Counted from the first letter of the stretch, positions 1-8,181 are shown. The stretch: 27,721 bases of DNA from Apopatocola sp963618015 (GCA_963618015.1 CAVEQS010000038.1:1-27721), one strand, 5' to 3'. The notes: a model not told the origin generated them from the letters alone. Numbers and translations: made by a program.

Positions 1-142
1 AAGCTATGTCTTCTTTTATGCGGTTTCCAATTTGCGCAAGTTATTGTACATTATCTTTGTATCAACTGACATAGCCGGTGGTTTACTTAGATGATAAAGG
101 GAAAAGCCGTGACAGATAACACTCCAGTGCATCTTGCACAGT
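1..142. other. AT-rich flank with no recognisable gene
   Basis: This stretch lies downstream of the nuclease gene and beyond its likely terminator. I see no open frame with a ribosome binding site, no RNA gene and no clear repeat. It may continue an accessory island that extends outside the window. Confidence 0.4.
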
Positions 143-186
143 AAAAAAAGATATGCCAGAGCAAGCATTTTACTGCTTACTCTGGC
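143..186 (-). terminator. Rho-independent terminator of the restriction operon
   Basis: An inverted repeat has arms at 155-167 and 174-186, with a GCCAGAG/CTCTGGC outer stem, one mismatch and an AAGCA/TGCTT inner stem. On the minus strand it is followed by a T-rich run at 143-149. It sits about 135 bases beyond the stop codon of the nuclease gene, with no other gene between, so it probably ends that transcript. Confidence 0.65.
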
Positions 187-319
187 TCAGCCTGCTAAAA
201 CGGCATCTCAATTTGATAGCCAGATCGCACGCTTCTCATCGGAAAGGCTACAGTTTTTCCTCCGTTTCAGATAAAATGGTTGTATACTGAGATTTCTTAT
301 AAATTTGCAAAATACTGTT

Positions 320-2671
320 CTATTTAAGCTCTTCTCGCTTTTTTAGACTCGACTTATCACTCAATTGAACCTTCAAAGATTTCAGCCGGGCCTCAATTTC
401 ACGTCGGAGCTTGCGGTTTAAAAGAGAGCTATTTGCCAAATCTTGCTTACTACGGTTCGGAACCAAACTACCAATAGTCGTGATTCCAACTTCATGTAGT
501 TTGCTGACCGTAATTTGATCTAGCTTGAGTACGGAAATATCCAATAGCGAGGGATCATTCTTAGACTTGTTTTTCTTTCTCTTTGCTATCTGTGGATTTT
601 GGCTAGCTCTAACCGGTTCATCAGAAGTTGAAGAAGATGATGTTTTGATTTCCAGTGAATTAGAAGGTAAGATATGGTCCACCGAAGCAACAGCAGGTGC
701 TAGCGGAGGAGCCGCTAAAATTGCTGTATTGCTTTCATATGATTCTGTTTGGTAGAGCATATGTTGAGCCTCTGGCGATGAATCTGGTATTGGTAGCTCA
801 ATAACTCTGCGAGGTGAATGATTCAGGTAAAGACCTACCGAGTTGTGCAGTAAGACCTCATGTAGTACACGATTTTCCGTGGAATTCTCGGTCAACGTCA
901 CAATTTCAGCTTTTGGAGAAATTGAGTTGACAAGTTCGAAATTATAAATATTATATGCTCTATCAACATCAGTATCTGACTGACCATTAAAAACACAAAG
1001 TCCAACGACAGAATCTGAAGCAGAAATGGGTGAAATAGAAAATAAATATTTGTATGCTAATTTTGCAACTTGATGCGTTTTTACAGTTTTAACAGTACTA
1101 AACTTTGCATCTGCAAGAAGGTAGCGCGCCCCCGTGTGATCTTCAGTCTCATATTTCAGCACGAAATCAGGAGTATACATCGGATTATGCACTTGCGTTC
1201 TTCGCTGAATTATACTTCCCTCATCTGAGGATGGAAAGGAGATTGCAGTATTTCGGTATAGACCAATACCACTAAATGAACTCATATCTGTGCTGTATAT
1301 GACGGGCTGATAGTATACTGTTACTGTATTGATACCTTTTTTGAATACAAACACATTGTTGCAATACGCATTACGGAAGCGGGAAAACGCAGAAATAGGG
1401 TATAGTAATCTTTTTGCGTCCGAAATTTCATACCCAGCAGATTTAAAGTAAAAAACTATTTTAGCTAATACATACACTTCATACAAGGTACTCATTTTTA
1501 TGAACGAAAGCATAAAGTGCTCCTCATTCAAGGAGAATACCCCCATAGAGAACCACGATAAAGCACAATGATAAATCTGATGGTACTGCTGTATAGACTT
1601 AAAAAGGTGCGTAAACCGAGGTGGCCCGGCGATAGGGGATGGTATTATTGGAAGGGCAGCAGAATAAGACACGTACAGATGTTCATATTTCTGCCGTAGT
1701 TTTTTTACATCTGCTAAAATTATTTTGAGCGAGGCTATCGTATTTGCATATATGAAATAAGAAGATGTGACATAACCATCGGTCTCAAAAACATGTTGTG
1801 GGATGTTTTCTGTAATGGAAATTAACTCTTGTTCAATTCTTGCAATTTCAGTATTCAAATGCATCAAGAAACCAATTACAACGCGATTTTCATAAATATC
1901 AACAGATTTAACACTATCGGTTAACAACGTTTTGTTGGGTTGATAGAAATTCTTTCCCACTTTTATACCGGTAAAATGGTGTACAGACTGAAGTTCCTCT
2001 GGATGCTGTGCAATATATTGTAGTGTATTGTTAGAGACATATTGAAGTTTTTCAAAATGGTCAACACGTTCGCGAGGAACAGTTTTGAATCTACAGTTTG
2101 TTTTGAAATATCGGTAGTTCTCTTCGTAAATAACTGCGATGCGTTCAAGTAGAAGAATCCGGGATTCGAGAGTTTTCTTGGCGCTATCTTTTAAACCAGA
2201 GGGTTCCTTGGGTAAAGACTTTCCATAAAGCAACTCTGCGTTTTGAGCGTACACATATTCGGTCATGCGGTGAACTGAGTCGTTTTGGCGTCCTTTCCGA
2301 ACCATAACTTGGATGTATTCCGTATCTCGTAAATGTTGGTTACCATCAGCGTCGCTATAAAAAATAGTAATCTGGACATAGCCATAACATTCCTGAAAAA
2401 TTCGTGCACCGAAATCTTCGTCCCAAAAAACAATATGGCCGGAGTCTGACGAAAAATTGATGTTGACCGGCTCTCCATTTACAAAGACCTTCAGATTCTC
2501 AATAGTCTCATCAGAGTATATCAACTGAGCCTGGTATTTACGGTCACAGAATACAAATGATGTAGAAAACTTTGCGGCATCAAGTATGGAGTTTTCTACT
2601 TGGTGATCTAGAAAAACCAGATCCTGCGGATCACCATGATCCGGCAAAAGCCGCAAGATTAATTCGCCCAT
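320..2671 (-). CDS. McrC-like DUF2357/PD-(D/E)XK nuclease with C-terminal alpha-CTD-like HhH domain
   Basis: The 783-residue protein is probably the nuclease subunit of a two-gene McrBC-type restriction system. The first half or so resembles the DUF2357 region that precedes the nuclease in McrC relatives; this is recognised from architecture, not from a search. A PD-(D/E)XK core is visible: P501-D502, then D521-A522-K523, followed by a helix with Q534 and Y540. Residues about 640-710 form a Ser/Lys-rich, probably disordered linker. Residues about 711-770 form a small helical domain (GITTIGSLV then REIEARLKSL) that closely resembles the C-terminal domain of RNA polymerase alpha. The start has AGGAG nine bases upstream, overlapping the stop of the ATPase gene 11 bases away, so the two are co-translated. 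The region is AT-richer than the core genome, which suggests transfer. The target is unknown. Nuclease call good; DUF2357 call moderate. Confidence 0.8.
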   Translation of the reverse strand: MGELILRLLPDHGDPQDLVFLDHQVENSILDAAKFSTSFVFCDRKYQAQLIYSDETIENLKVFVNGEPVNINFSSDSGHIVFWDEDFGARIFQECYGYVQITIFYSDADGNQHLRDTEYIQVMVRKGRQNDSVHRMTEYVYAQNAELLYGKSLPKEPSGLKDSAKKTLESRILLLERIAVIYEENYRYFKTNCRFKTVPRERVDHFEKLQYVSNNTLQYIAQHPEELQSVHHFTGIKVGKNFYQPNKTLLTDSVKSVDIYENRVVIGFLMHLNTEIARIEQELISITENIPQHVFETDGYVTSSYFIYANTIASLKIILADVKKLRQKYEHLYVSYSAALPIIPSPIAGPPRFTHLFKSIQQYHQIYHCALSWFSMGVFSLNEEHFMLSFIKMSTLYEVYVLAKIVFYFKSAGYEISDAKRLLYPISAFSRFRNAYCNNVFVFKKGINTVTVYYQPVIYSTDMSSFSGIGLYRNTAISFPSSDEGSIIQRRTQVHNPMYTPDFVLKYETEDHTGARYLLADAKFSTVKTVKTHQVAKLAYKYLFSISPISASDSVVGLCVFNGQSDTDVDRAYNIYNFELVNSISPKAEIVTLTENSTENRVLHEVLLHNSVGLYLNHSPRRVIELPIPDSSPEAQHMLYQTESYESNTAILAAPPLAPAVASVDHILPSNSLEIKTSSSSTSDEPVRASQNPQIAKRKKNKSKNDPSLLDISVLKLDQITVSKLHEVGITTIGSLVPNRSKQDLANSSLLNRKLRREIEARLKSLKVQLSDKSSLKKREELK

Positions 2672-2682
2672 AGTTCATGCTC

Positions 2683-5241
2683 CTAAGCAAAGAAATGATA
2701 ATACTGCATAGAGTCAGCTCCGACATGGATAATTTCTTGTAGGATTTCTGCAGAAATACGTAAGTTTTTGTCACAGCAGAACTGTTGAATTTCGGTTAGC
2801 TGCTCTCCGAATTTCGCACCACTTCCATCAATATGTGTGAGAATTCTTTGCGCAACAGCATAGTCAAGCGCTGAAATAGAGGCGTCTGTATCAGCAGAAG
2901 AATCAAAGAGTCTCTGCGCGGCAGACCAGTACATCCGAATGGCGTTGTCCGCACGAGTACTGACATTTATTTTGGCGAGTCTGCACTTGCTGAGCAATTC
3001 CTCGTATATACTCTTGGCCATACCACTCATTTCAGTGTAGTTCTGTTCGGACGTACCAAATGTTTGCACCAACGCACTCCAAGAAATCATATCTCCAGAT
3101 GTCCTAATCTTGACAGGTTTTGTCATACTCGAACGAGCTTTTGGCAATCTAATTATCCATGCTCTGTCAATCAAGCGGGGGGATAGCGCTTCAGTAGTAT
3201 GATCGTTATTAATTGTGGCAACAAACCTTAGATTCATAGGAACCCTGAAGCAGAAATTATCGCCCAAATTAAGCATACTGCTTGAATCTAGTTCATCACA
3301 AAGGTTCATGAAGTCAGCCCAATAGTATTCCATTGGACTAAGATTGGCTTCATCCAGCAAGATTGCAAAAGGCAAATCAGCACCAAGCCCGCCTGCTTCA
3401 ATATCGAGGATGTTGAAAGCGTCAAATAATCTCCGGTTGCTTCGATCAAAGGATTTGGTGAGAGGATTGTAGTAACCAATAAAATCACGCTTTGTTGTCC
3501 AGCCTCGTTCAACAGAAACAGGAATAAACCTTGTGGGAATATATCCATCAGAGGAAACAGGAAGTGCTTTTTCCGGTACCAAAAGTCCTAAAACTGAGGC
3601 CAAAATCTTGCAGATAGATGTCTTACCCGTACCGGGCTCCCCTGAAAAGACGGTCAGAAACCCCTGTGTATAACAGATGAAAATATTCAAAATAGTATTA
3701 CGGTCATAATTAGGGCGTACGGTTTGAATCTCTGCAACGACTCGATTAATCAAATCTGTTCCGGCTGCATTTGAAAGTGGTAATTGTTTGAATGCAGATT
3801 CCTTCGTATTGTAGTTTGCAGCATTTTGATTATTTTCCCATTCAGCAGTTTTTCGAAGCATTTTGCTAAAAAGCATTCCATCAAAGGCAAAATTCACGGC
3901 TTTTTCTGCAGCATCATCGAAGATACGCCCTAATTTCTTCTCAAGGGTGTCCATATCTCGTTCAATTTCTCGCAACCGTAAATTTCTATGAGAAACCTGC
4001 TGCTCGAGCTCTTCTAAAGTGTTAAATTCCTCACGAGAATTTAAGAGAGAAGAGATGTCATTCTCTAGGCTCGTTTTCTCTTGACGAAGCTCTTGGATAT
4101 GTTCTTCATATTCAGCGAGTAAACCTTCTGCATATTCCCGCTGGGGTTGCTGTGCTAATTGTTGCTGGAGAGCCTCTGCCTGATTGCTTAATTCGCGCAG
4201 TTCGGATTGCTTAGCTTCAATTTTTTCTGAAATAATCTCGAAGCGCTGTATCCTAGACATGAAATCAGGGTCATTAGCTAATTTTTCAACTAAATGATTG
4301 TATTGTGGATTTCCCTGATACTTTTCTAAAAGAGCCGTAATCGTGGAAGAGATAAAACCAAAGGTTTCATTTAGGTTCTCTTCATCGGTGAGTATGTTGC
4401 TAAGAACTTCAAACCGTGTAGCCTGTACAGATGCCGGGATTTGATCCCCAACGAATAGTGAATCTTTTTGGGATTTTAGCAGAACATCTATCTGTGACAA
4501 ATCAATCTTTCCATCAACAAAGTACTCTTGACTTATTGTTTCCCGGAAAGAAGCCAGCAATTGCTCCTTTGTAATAACATCAATTGGAACCTGCGTACAT
4601 ATTTTTTTGTCAATTTTTAAGTATATGTGTTGGTCTCCATAACGACCGAGGCTAATGCCGTACTGATCTAGGCATGCAGGATATTTGTACCCCCAAAGGA
4701 TAAATTTCTGTGCTTGAAGACCTGTACGAATATACAGTGCTTCTTCCTCATTGGATTTTTCAACAGTATAAGGCCCTATTACAGTATTAGTATCGTCTTC
4801 ATCAAGAATGACTACCCTAAGACCAGGATAGACACAAGAGCCATTAAGAACTAGTTTAGGATTTGTTTTGTACGAGCCATCGTATCCGGATTTGTCAATG
4901 AGGAGATAGCGGTTTACATCACTAAGGGAACGGATTTCGCCATTATCCATTTTAGGCGAAATATTAACTTTATATCCAGTTTGATTTCTAATTCCATAAG
5001 TAATGTTATCTTCTAAGTCGGTATCTTTAAGCGTCAGAAGACAATACTGTCCATCAACAAAAAAATCCTCTGCATGGCCGTCATCACGAAAAAAATTAAT
5101 ATCTTCGAATTGTGATTCAGGCAAAAGTGCCTGACGATCAAATGGGGTCATACGGCTGAAACCATCATTGACATACTCAAAAAGTGGTTTGAAATTTACA
5201 TATCTGTTCCTAATTGTAATGACACCTAAATATTCGCCCAT
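2683..5241 (-). CDS. McrB-like AAA+ ATPase with internal coiled coil
   Basis: The 852-residue protein is the likely NTP-driven motor of the restriction system, first gene of the operon. Residues 1 to about 320 form an unrecognised, beta-rich-looking N-terminal part that could be the target-recognition module. Residues about 333-437 are strongly heptad-like and rich in Glu, Gln, Leu and Arg, so a coiled coil is likely. The AAA+ core follows: Walker A GEPGTGKT at 534-541, Walker B with D630-E631, then TINND at 676-680 and SPRLIDRA at 687-694 with candidate arginine fingers R689 and R693. In classical McrB the equivalent segment is MNTADRS-like and linked to GTP use; here it is divergent, so nucleotide specificity cannot be assumed. 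The ATG start has AAGGAA about eight bases upstream. Relation to coiled-coil McrB families (CoCoNuT-type) is possible. Confidence 0.8.
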   Translation of the reverse strand: MGEYLGVITIRNRYVNFKPLFEYVNDGFSRMTPFDRQALLPESQFEDINFFRDDGHAEDFFVDGQYCLLTLKDTDLEDNITYGIRNQTGYKVNISPKMDNGEIRSLSDVNRYLLIDKSGYDGSYKTNPKLVLNGSCVYPGLRVVILDEDDTNTVIGPYTVEKSNEEEALYIRTGLQAQKFILWGYKYPACLDQYGISLGRYGDQHIYLKIDKKICTQVPIDVITKEQLLASFRETISQEYFVDGKIDLSQIDVLLKSQKDSLFVGDQIPASVQATRFEVLSNILTDEENLNETFGFISSTITALLEKYQGNPQYNHLVEKLANDPDFMSRIQRFEIISEKIEAKQSELRELSNQAEALQQQLAQQPQREYAEGLLAEYEEHIQELRQEKTSLENDISSLLNSREEFNTLEELEQQVSHRNLRLREIERDMDTLEKKLGRIFDDAAEKAVNFAFDGMLFSKMLRKTAEWENNQNAANYNTKESAFKQLPLSNAAGTDLINRVVAEIQTVRPNYDRNTILNIFICYTQGFLTVFSGEPGTGKTSICKILASVLGLLVPEKALPVSSDGYIPTRFIPVSVERGWTTKRDFIGYYNPLTKSFDRSNRRLFDAFNILDIEAGGLGADLPFAILLDEANLSPMEYYWADFMNLCDELDSSSMLNLGDNFCFRVPMNLRFVATINNDHTTEALSPRLIDRAWIIRLPKARSSMTKPVKIRTSGDMISWSALVQTFGTSEQNYTEMSGMAKSIYEELLSKCRLAKINVSTRADNAIRMYWSAAQRLFDSSADTDASISALDYAVAQRILTHIDGSGAKFGEQLTEIQQFCCDKNLRISAEILQEIIHVGADSMQYYHFFA

Positions 5242-5359
5242 ACAAATTTCCTTTCTTATTTTAGGATATATGCAGATGAAGAAGGTTTACCGACACGTAT
5301 TATAATTTTTTTACAGGAAATAGCTGCTTCCCCCAGCAGATAAACTCCTTTATAAATTT

Positions 5360-5388
5360 ATTATAACACACGACTTCTCCAATGTGTT
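5360..5388 (-). promoter_or_regulatory. Possible sigma-A promoter of the restriction operon
   Basis: On the minus strand a perfect TATAAT (5360-5365) lies 17 bases from AACACA (5383-5388), a weak -35. It would give a leader of about 110 bases containing a small hairpin (CTGCT/AGCAG, 5324-5339). A second TATAAT at 5299-5304 lacks a matching -35. Only the -10 is convincing. Confidence 0.35.
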
Positions 5389-5630
5389 AGCCATTCTTAC
5401 AAATTTCATGAAAATAATGAGAAAATCTTATATAAGTGAACAATACTTATGACTACACATGAAATATGCATTTACAAACCTAAGGAAACGCACATTTCGT
5501 TATTTCCCAGTAGTTTTATATGATTATCAATACACTAATTTGGAATCAACTGGCGTGAAATGTGCCATAATTAAACAAAATCGTTTAAATATACTATGCA
5601 AAATGCGTGTTTTCAAACTTCTCAAAAACA
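5389..5630. other. AT-rich intergenic region without a gene
   Basis: No open frame with a start signal is visible between the ATPase gene promoter region and the tRNA-Leu terminator. Two inverted repeats are present: ATAAGT/ACTTAT (5432-5437 and 5445-5450) and GCACATTTC/GAAATGTGC (5490-5498 and 5557-5565). Either could be a regulator site or leftover of the island junction, but nothing in the sequence decides. Confidence 0.4.
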
Positions 5631-5677
5631 AATAATCCGAACCCGTCTCCAATTACGAAGACTTGGTTCGGATTATT
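5631..5677 (-). terminator. Terminator downstream of tRNA-Leu
   Basis: A perfect 13-base-pair stem (5631-5643 with 5665-5677, arm AATAATCCGAACC) encloses a 21-base loop. On the minus strand it starts a few bases after the tRNA CCA end and is followed by a T-rich stretch. The A-rich and T-rich flanks would also let it work in the opposite direction. Confidence 0.75.
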
Positions 5678-5683
5678 TTTGTC

Positions 5684-5768
5684 TGGTGCGGGTAACAGGG
5701 GTCGAACCTGCACGTCTTGCGACACGAGAACCTAAATCTCGCATGTCTGCCAATTCCATCATACCCGC
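5684..5768 (-). tRNA. tRNA-Leu(UAG)
   Basis: The reverse strand folds as a class II tRNA. The acceptor stem is GCGGGTA/TACCCGC. The anticodon stem CGAGA/TCTCG carries the loop TTTAGGT, which gives anticodon UAG. A long variable arm follows, then a T arm with TTCGACC, and CCA is encoded (5684-5686). It sits exactly where the AT-rich restriction region meets the GC-rich core; tRNA-Leu genes are common integration sites. Confidence 0.95.
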
Positions 5769-5781
5769 ATAAAGCATTTCG

Positions 5782-5810
5782 ATGATAGCATATGGCGACG
5801 GGGAAGTCAA
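5782..5810 (-). promoter_or_regulatory. Sigma-A promoter of tRNA-Leu
   Basis: On the minus strand TTGACT (5805-5810) is separated by 17 bases from TATCAT (5782-5787). Transcription would begin about seven bases further on, a short distance before the tRNA 5' end at 5768. The match and position are both good. Confidence 0.8.
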
Positions 5811-5858
5811 ACCCGCTTTTGAAAAACCATCCATTTCACCTGGATACTTCGTGTACGC

Positions 5859-5882
5859 CACGTTCGCAGGCGAACGAACGTG
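5859..5882. repeat. Short perfect inverted repeat upstream of spoIIIAA
   Basis: CACGTTCG (5859-5866) and CGAACGTG (5875-5882) are exact reverse complements with an eight-base spacer that itself contains a competing CGAACG copy. There is no T run, so it is not a clear terminator. It lies between the divergent tRNA-Leu promoter and spoIIIAA and could be a protein-binding site. Confidence 0.5.
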
Positions 5883-5968
5883 ACGTATCATATTTTCAAA
5901 AGTCATAAACAAATGGAAAATATTTAAACCGACGACCGCATAGTCATGCAGAGAAGGGAGGAGATGCT

Positions 5969-6835
5969 TTGTCCGCCTTGGAAAAGGTTTTGTGGCTGCT
6001 GCCCGGCGAGCTTCGAAAAGTCATAGAGCAACTGCCGGAGAACACGGCAGCGGAGGTCTGCGAGATACGGCTTCGACGCGGGAGACGTCCAGCGCTGACG
6101 CTCTCGGCCGGGGAGTTTCCGCTGCCCGGGGTGCCCGCAGTAGGAGATGCCGACCTCGCCCGTGTTTTGGAGCTTGCAAGCGGCGCTTCTCCGTACGCGG
6201 CGGCGGATTGCCTGCGCCGCGGATTTATTACAGCGGACGGCGGCGTCCGCGTAGGCTTCTGCGGACGCTTTCCGAGCTGCGAGCGTGGGCTTTGGAGCCG
6301 GGATGATCTTTTCTCGGTGTGTATCCGTATCCCACGGGAGGTACGGGGGATCGGGCACAGATTCTGTATTCGTCCGTTTCCTTCCACCTTGATCCTATCT
6401 CCGCCGGGCGGCGGAAAAACGACGCTGCTGCGCGATATGGTTCGAATGATCTCGGATGGAGGAACGCGTGTGGGACTCTGCGATGAGCGCGGAGAGATCG
6501 CCGCGCTTTCCGCCGCCGGAGCTGGGTTTGACGTTGGCGAGCGGACGGACGTGCTGTCCGACTGCCTGAAGGCGCGCGCCGCGATGATCCTTCTTCGCTG
6601 CATGTCGCCGGAAGTGATTGCCATGGACGAGATATCCGAGCCGGAAGACGCTGACGCCTGCCGAAGTGCGGCATACTGCGGCGTTTCTCTGCTGGCCACA
6701 GCGCACGCCGCCGATGCATCGGAGATCTCCCGCCGGGAGGTTTACCGAAAGCTTCAGAGCGAGCGTATATTTACCCGTGCCGTCGTGATACGCGTGGCAG
6801 GCGGCAGGCGGACGTACGAGGAGGTCATGCTATGA
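5969..6835 (+). CDS. spoIIIAA: Stage III sporulation ATPase SpoIIIAA
   Basis: This is the cytoplasmic secretion-type ATPase of the SpoIIIA-SpoIIQ channel that links mother cell and forespore. The 288-residue protein shows Walker A SPPGGGKTT with K150 and Walker B VIAMDEI with D220, followed by the SEPED acidic segment typical of the family. The start is TTG: the strong Shine-Dalgarno AGGGAGGAG at 5955-5963 lies five bases before it, while the nearby ATGs at 5946 and 5964 are out of frame. It overlaps spoIIIAB by four bases (ATGA). In known spore-formers the operon is read by sigma-E in the mother cell. A CATAAACA at 5904-5911 could be part of a -10 for that factor, but the -35 is unconvincing. 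Confidence 0.95.
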   Translation: MSALEKVLWLLPGELRKVIEQLPENTAAEVCEIRLRRGRRPALTLSAGEFPLPGVPAVGDADLARVLELASGASPYAAADCLRRGFITADGGVRVGFCGRFPSCERGLWSRDDLFSVCIRIPREVRGIGHRFCIRPFPSTLILSPPGGGKTTLLRDMVRMISDGGTRVGLCDERGEIAALSAAGAGFDVGERTDVLSDCLKARAAMILLRCMSPEVIAMDEISEPEDADACRSAAYCGVSLLATAHAADASEISRREVYRKLQSERIFTRAVVIRVAGGRRTYEEVML

Positions 6836-7320
6836 CGGCGGCGCTTGGAGCGGTATTTCTCATTGCTGCCGGAGCCTACGCCGGGTTTTCTGCGCTGGAG
6901 CGTGTGGGGACGGCGCTCTGCTGCGCCGAAATGATCCTCAATGCCTCCCGTGACATGCGAACAGAGATACTCTGCCATCGCACGCCGCTGCCGCAGCTGC
7001 TGGAACGGTTAGGGGCGCGGTATCCACAGCTGTTTCCGAATGCGGAAAGGGCCTCCGCACTCGTCCGGGAATTTTCCTTTTTCTCCGTTTGGACGGCGAG
7101 CATACGCTGCGCCGCGCTTCCCAAAGCGCTGGAAGAGCCGCTGCTGCGGCTCGGCGAGCAGCTCTCGTCCGGCGCAGAGCCGGAGCAGGCGTTCGACGCG
7201 CTGGACGAGTCCGTCCGGCACGTGCGGGACGCGCTGCGCGAAAAAAAGCGCGCCGCCATACGTCTTTATCCGTCGCTTGGGCTTGCCGCGGGATGCCTTC
7301 TTGCCGTTTTGCTCCTTTAG
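6832..7320 (+). CDS. spoIIIAB: Stage III sporulation protein SpoIIIAB
   Basis: The 162-residue protein has a hydrophobic N-terminal segment, a helical soluble middle and a C-terminal hydrophobic anchor (SLGLAAGCLLAVLLL). This layout matches SpoIIIAB, a GspF-like inner-membrane component of the SpoIIIA channel. The ATG overlaps the spoIIIAA stop (ATGA), so the two are translationally coupled. The family is normally followed directly by spoIIIAC. Here 955 bases, including a HAD gene and a terminator-like hairpin, intervene. Confidence 0.92.
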   Translation: MTAALGAVFLIAAGAYAGFSALERVGTALCCAEMILNASRDMRTEILCHRTPLPQLLERLGARYPQLFPNAERASALVREFSFFSVWTASIRCAALPKALEEPLLRLGEQLSSGAEPEQAFDALDESVRHVRDALREKKRAAIRLYPSLGLAAGCLLAVLLL

Positions 7321-7322
7321 AC

Positions 7323-7351
7323 TTTACTTTTCGGCAATATTATGGCACAAT
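7323..7351 (+). promoter_or_regulatory. Possible sigma-A promoter of the HAD gene inside spoIIIA
   Basis: TTTACT (7323-7328), a 17-base spacer and CACAAT (7346-7351) lie just after spoIIIAB. The block is strikingly similar in sequence to the tRNA-Gly promoter at 24556-24584, which raises confidence. A start here would give the HAD gene its own transcription, independent of the sporulation promoter. Confidence 0.45.
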
Positions 7352-7372
7352 ACCGCCGGGTGATAATAGAAA

Positions 7373-8158
7373 ATGGAGAGAAAGATCCTCTTTTTTGATG
7401 TAGACGGTACGATCGTGACATTTGACCACATCGTCCCGGAGAGCGCCCGCGCGGCGCTGAAAAAGGCGCAGAGCGCCGGGCATGTCCTTATTATCAATAC
7501 CGGCCGTCCATTCCGGCACATTGAGCCGCAGATCCGAGCTCTCGGCTTTGACGGGTATATCTGCTCCATCGGAGGGCATATCCTTCTGAACGGGGAGGCT
7601 CTGCTGTACCGGACGATTCCGCACGAGGAGGCCGCGCACATCCGCGATATAGGCTACGCGTGCGGTATGGATATGCTGTTTGAATCCGAGCAGGGTGTAT
7701 GGATGGATGATCGGTGTACTTCGTCCATTGCGCGGCGCGAATTTGCCTGGCTTACAAGCATCGGCGTTCCGGGCTTTACGAACACCGATACGCCGGATTT
7801 CGCTTTTGATAAGTTTGTCTGCTGGCCGCAGGAGAATGCCGACCCCGATCGGTTCGTGAACACTTTCTCCGACCGGCTCGATTTCATTGGGCGTGAGCAT
7901 TCCATGCGCGAAGTTGTCTTGAAAGGTCTCTCCAAGGCGGGCGGCATGAAAACCGTAATGCGCCATCTTGGTTTTCGTCCGGAGGACTCTTTTGCCTTCG
8001 GCGACGGGCCGAACGACCTCCCCATGCTGCACGAGGCCGGCACGGGTGTCCTCATGGGCAACGCGCCGGATTTCCTCAGAAAGGAAGCAGACTATGTCAC
8101 AGCGCCCATCACCGAGGATGGCCTCGCTTTGGCGCTGGAGCATTTCGGGCTGATCTGA
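7373..8158 (+). CDS. Cof-type HAD-IIB family hydrolase inserted in the spoIIIA locus
   Basis: This 261-residue protein is a haloacid-dehalogenase-type phosphatase, probably acting on sugar phosphates or other small phosphorylated metabolites. Motif I is FFDVDGT with catalytic D9 and D11. Motif II lies in IINTGRP, and motif IV is FGDGPNDLPMLHEAG followed by the ALALEHFG tail typical of Cof/HAD-IIB proteins. The middle would hold the C2 cap. The upstream ribosome binding site is weak. It lies in the same direction between spoIIIAB and spoIIIAC, with its own possible promoter before and a perfect hairpin after, which looks like a self-contained insertion. GC content matches the neighbours, so recent transfer is not evident. 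The substrate cannot be told. Confidence 0.88.
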   Translation: MERKILFFDVDGTIVTFDHIVPESARAALKKAQSAGHVLIINTGRPFRHIEPQIRALGFDGYICSIGGHILLNGEALLYRTIPHEEAAHIRDIGYACGMDMLFESEQGVWMDDRCTSSIARREFAWLTSIGVPGFTNTDTPDFAFDKFVCWPQENADPDRFVNTFSDRLDFIGREHSMREVVLKGLSKAGGMKTVMRHLGFRPEDSFAFGDGPNDLPMLHEAGTGVLMGNAPDFLRKEADYVTAPITEDGLALALEHFGLI

Positions 8159-8181
8159 TACGGCAAAACGAATAATTATGT

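Noticed and set aside
525..755. Small plus-strand frame opposite the 3' part of the nuclease gene
   Set aside because: It lies opposite the Ser-rich linker codons, has no ribosome site and no recognisable pattern.
5389..5630. Possible CRISPR or attachment repeats in the AT-rich gap
   Set aside because: Only isolated inverted repeats are present; there is no regular repeat-spacer series and no copy of the tRNA-Leu 3' end.
5946..5966. ATG codons at 5946 and 5964 as starts for spoIIIAA
   Set aside because: Both are out of frame with the SpoIIIAA sequence; only the TTG at 5969 is in frame and correctly spaced from the Shine-Dalgarno.
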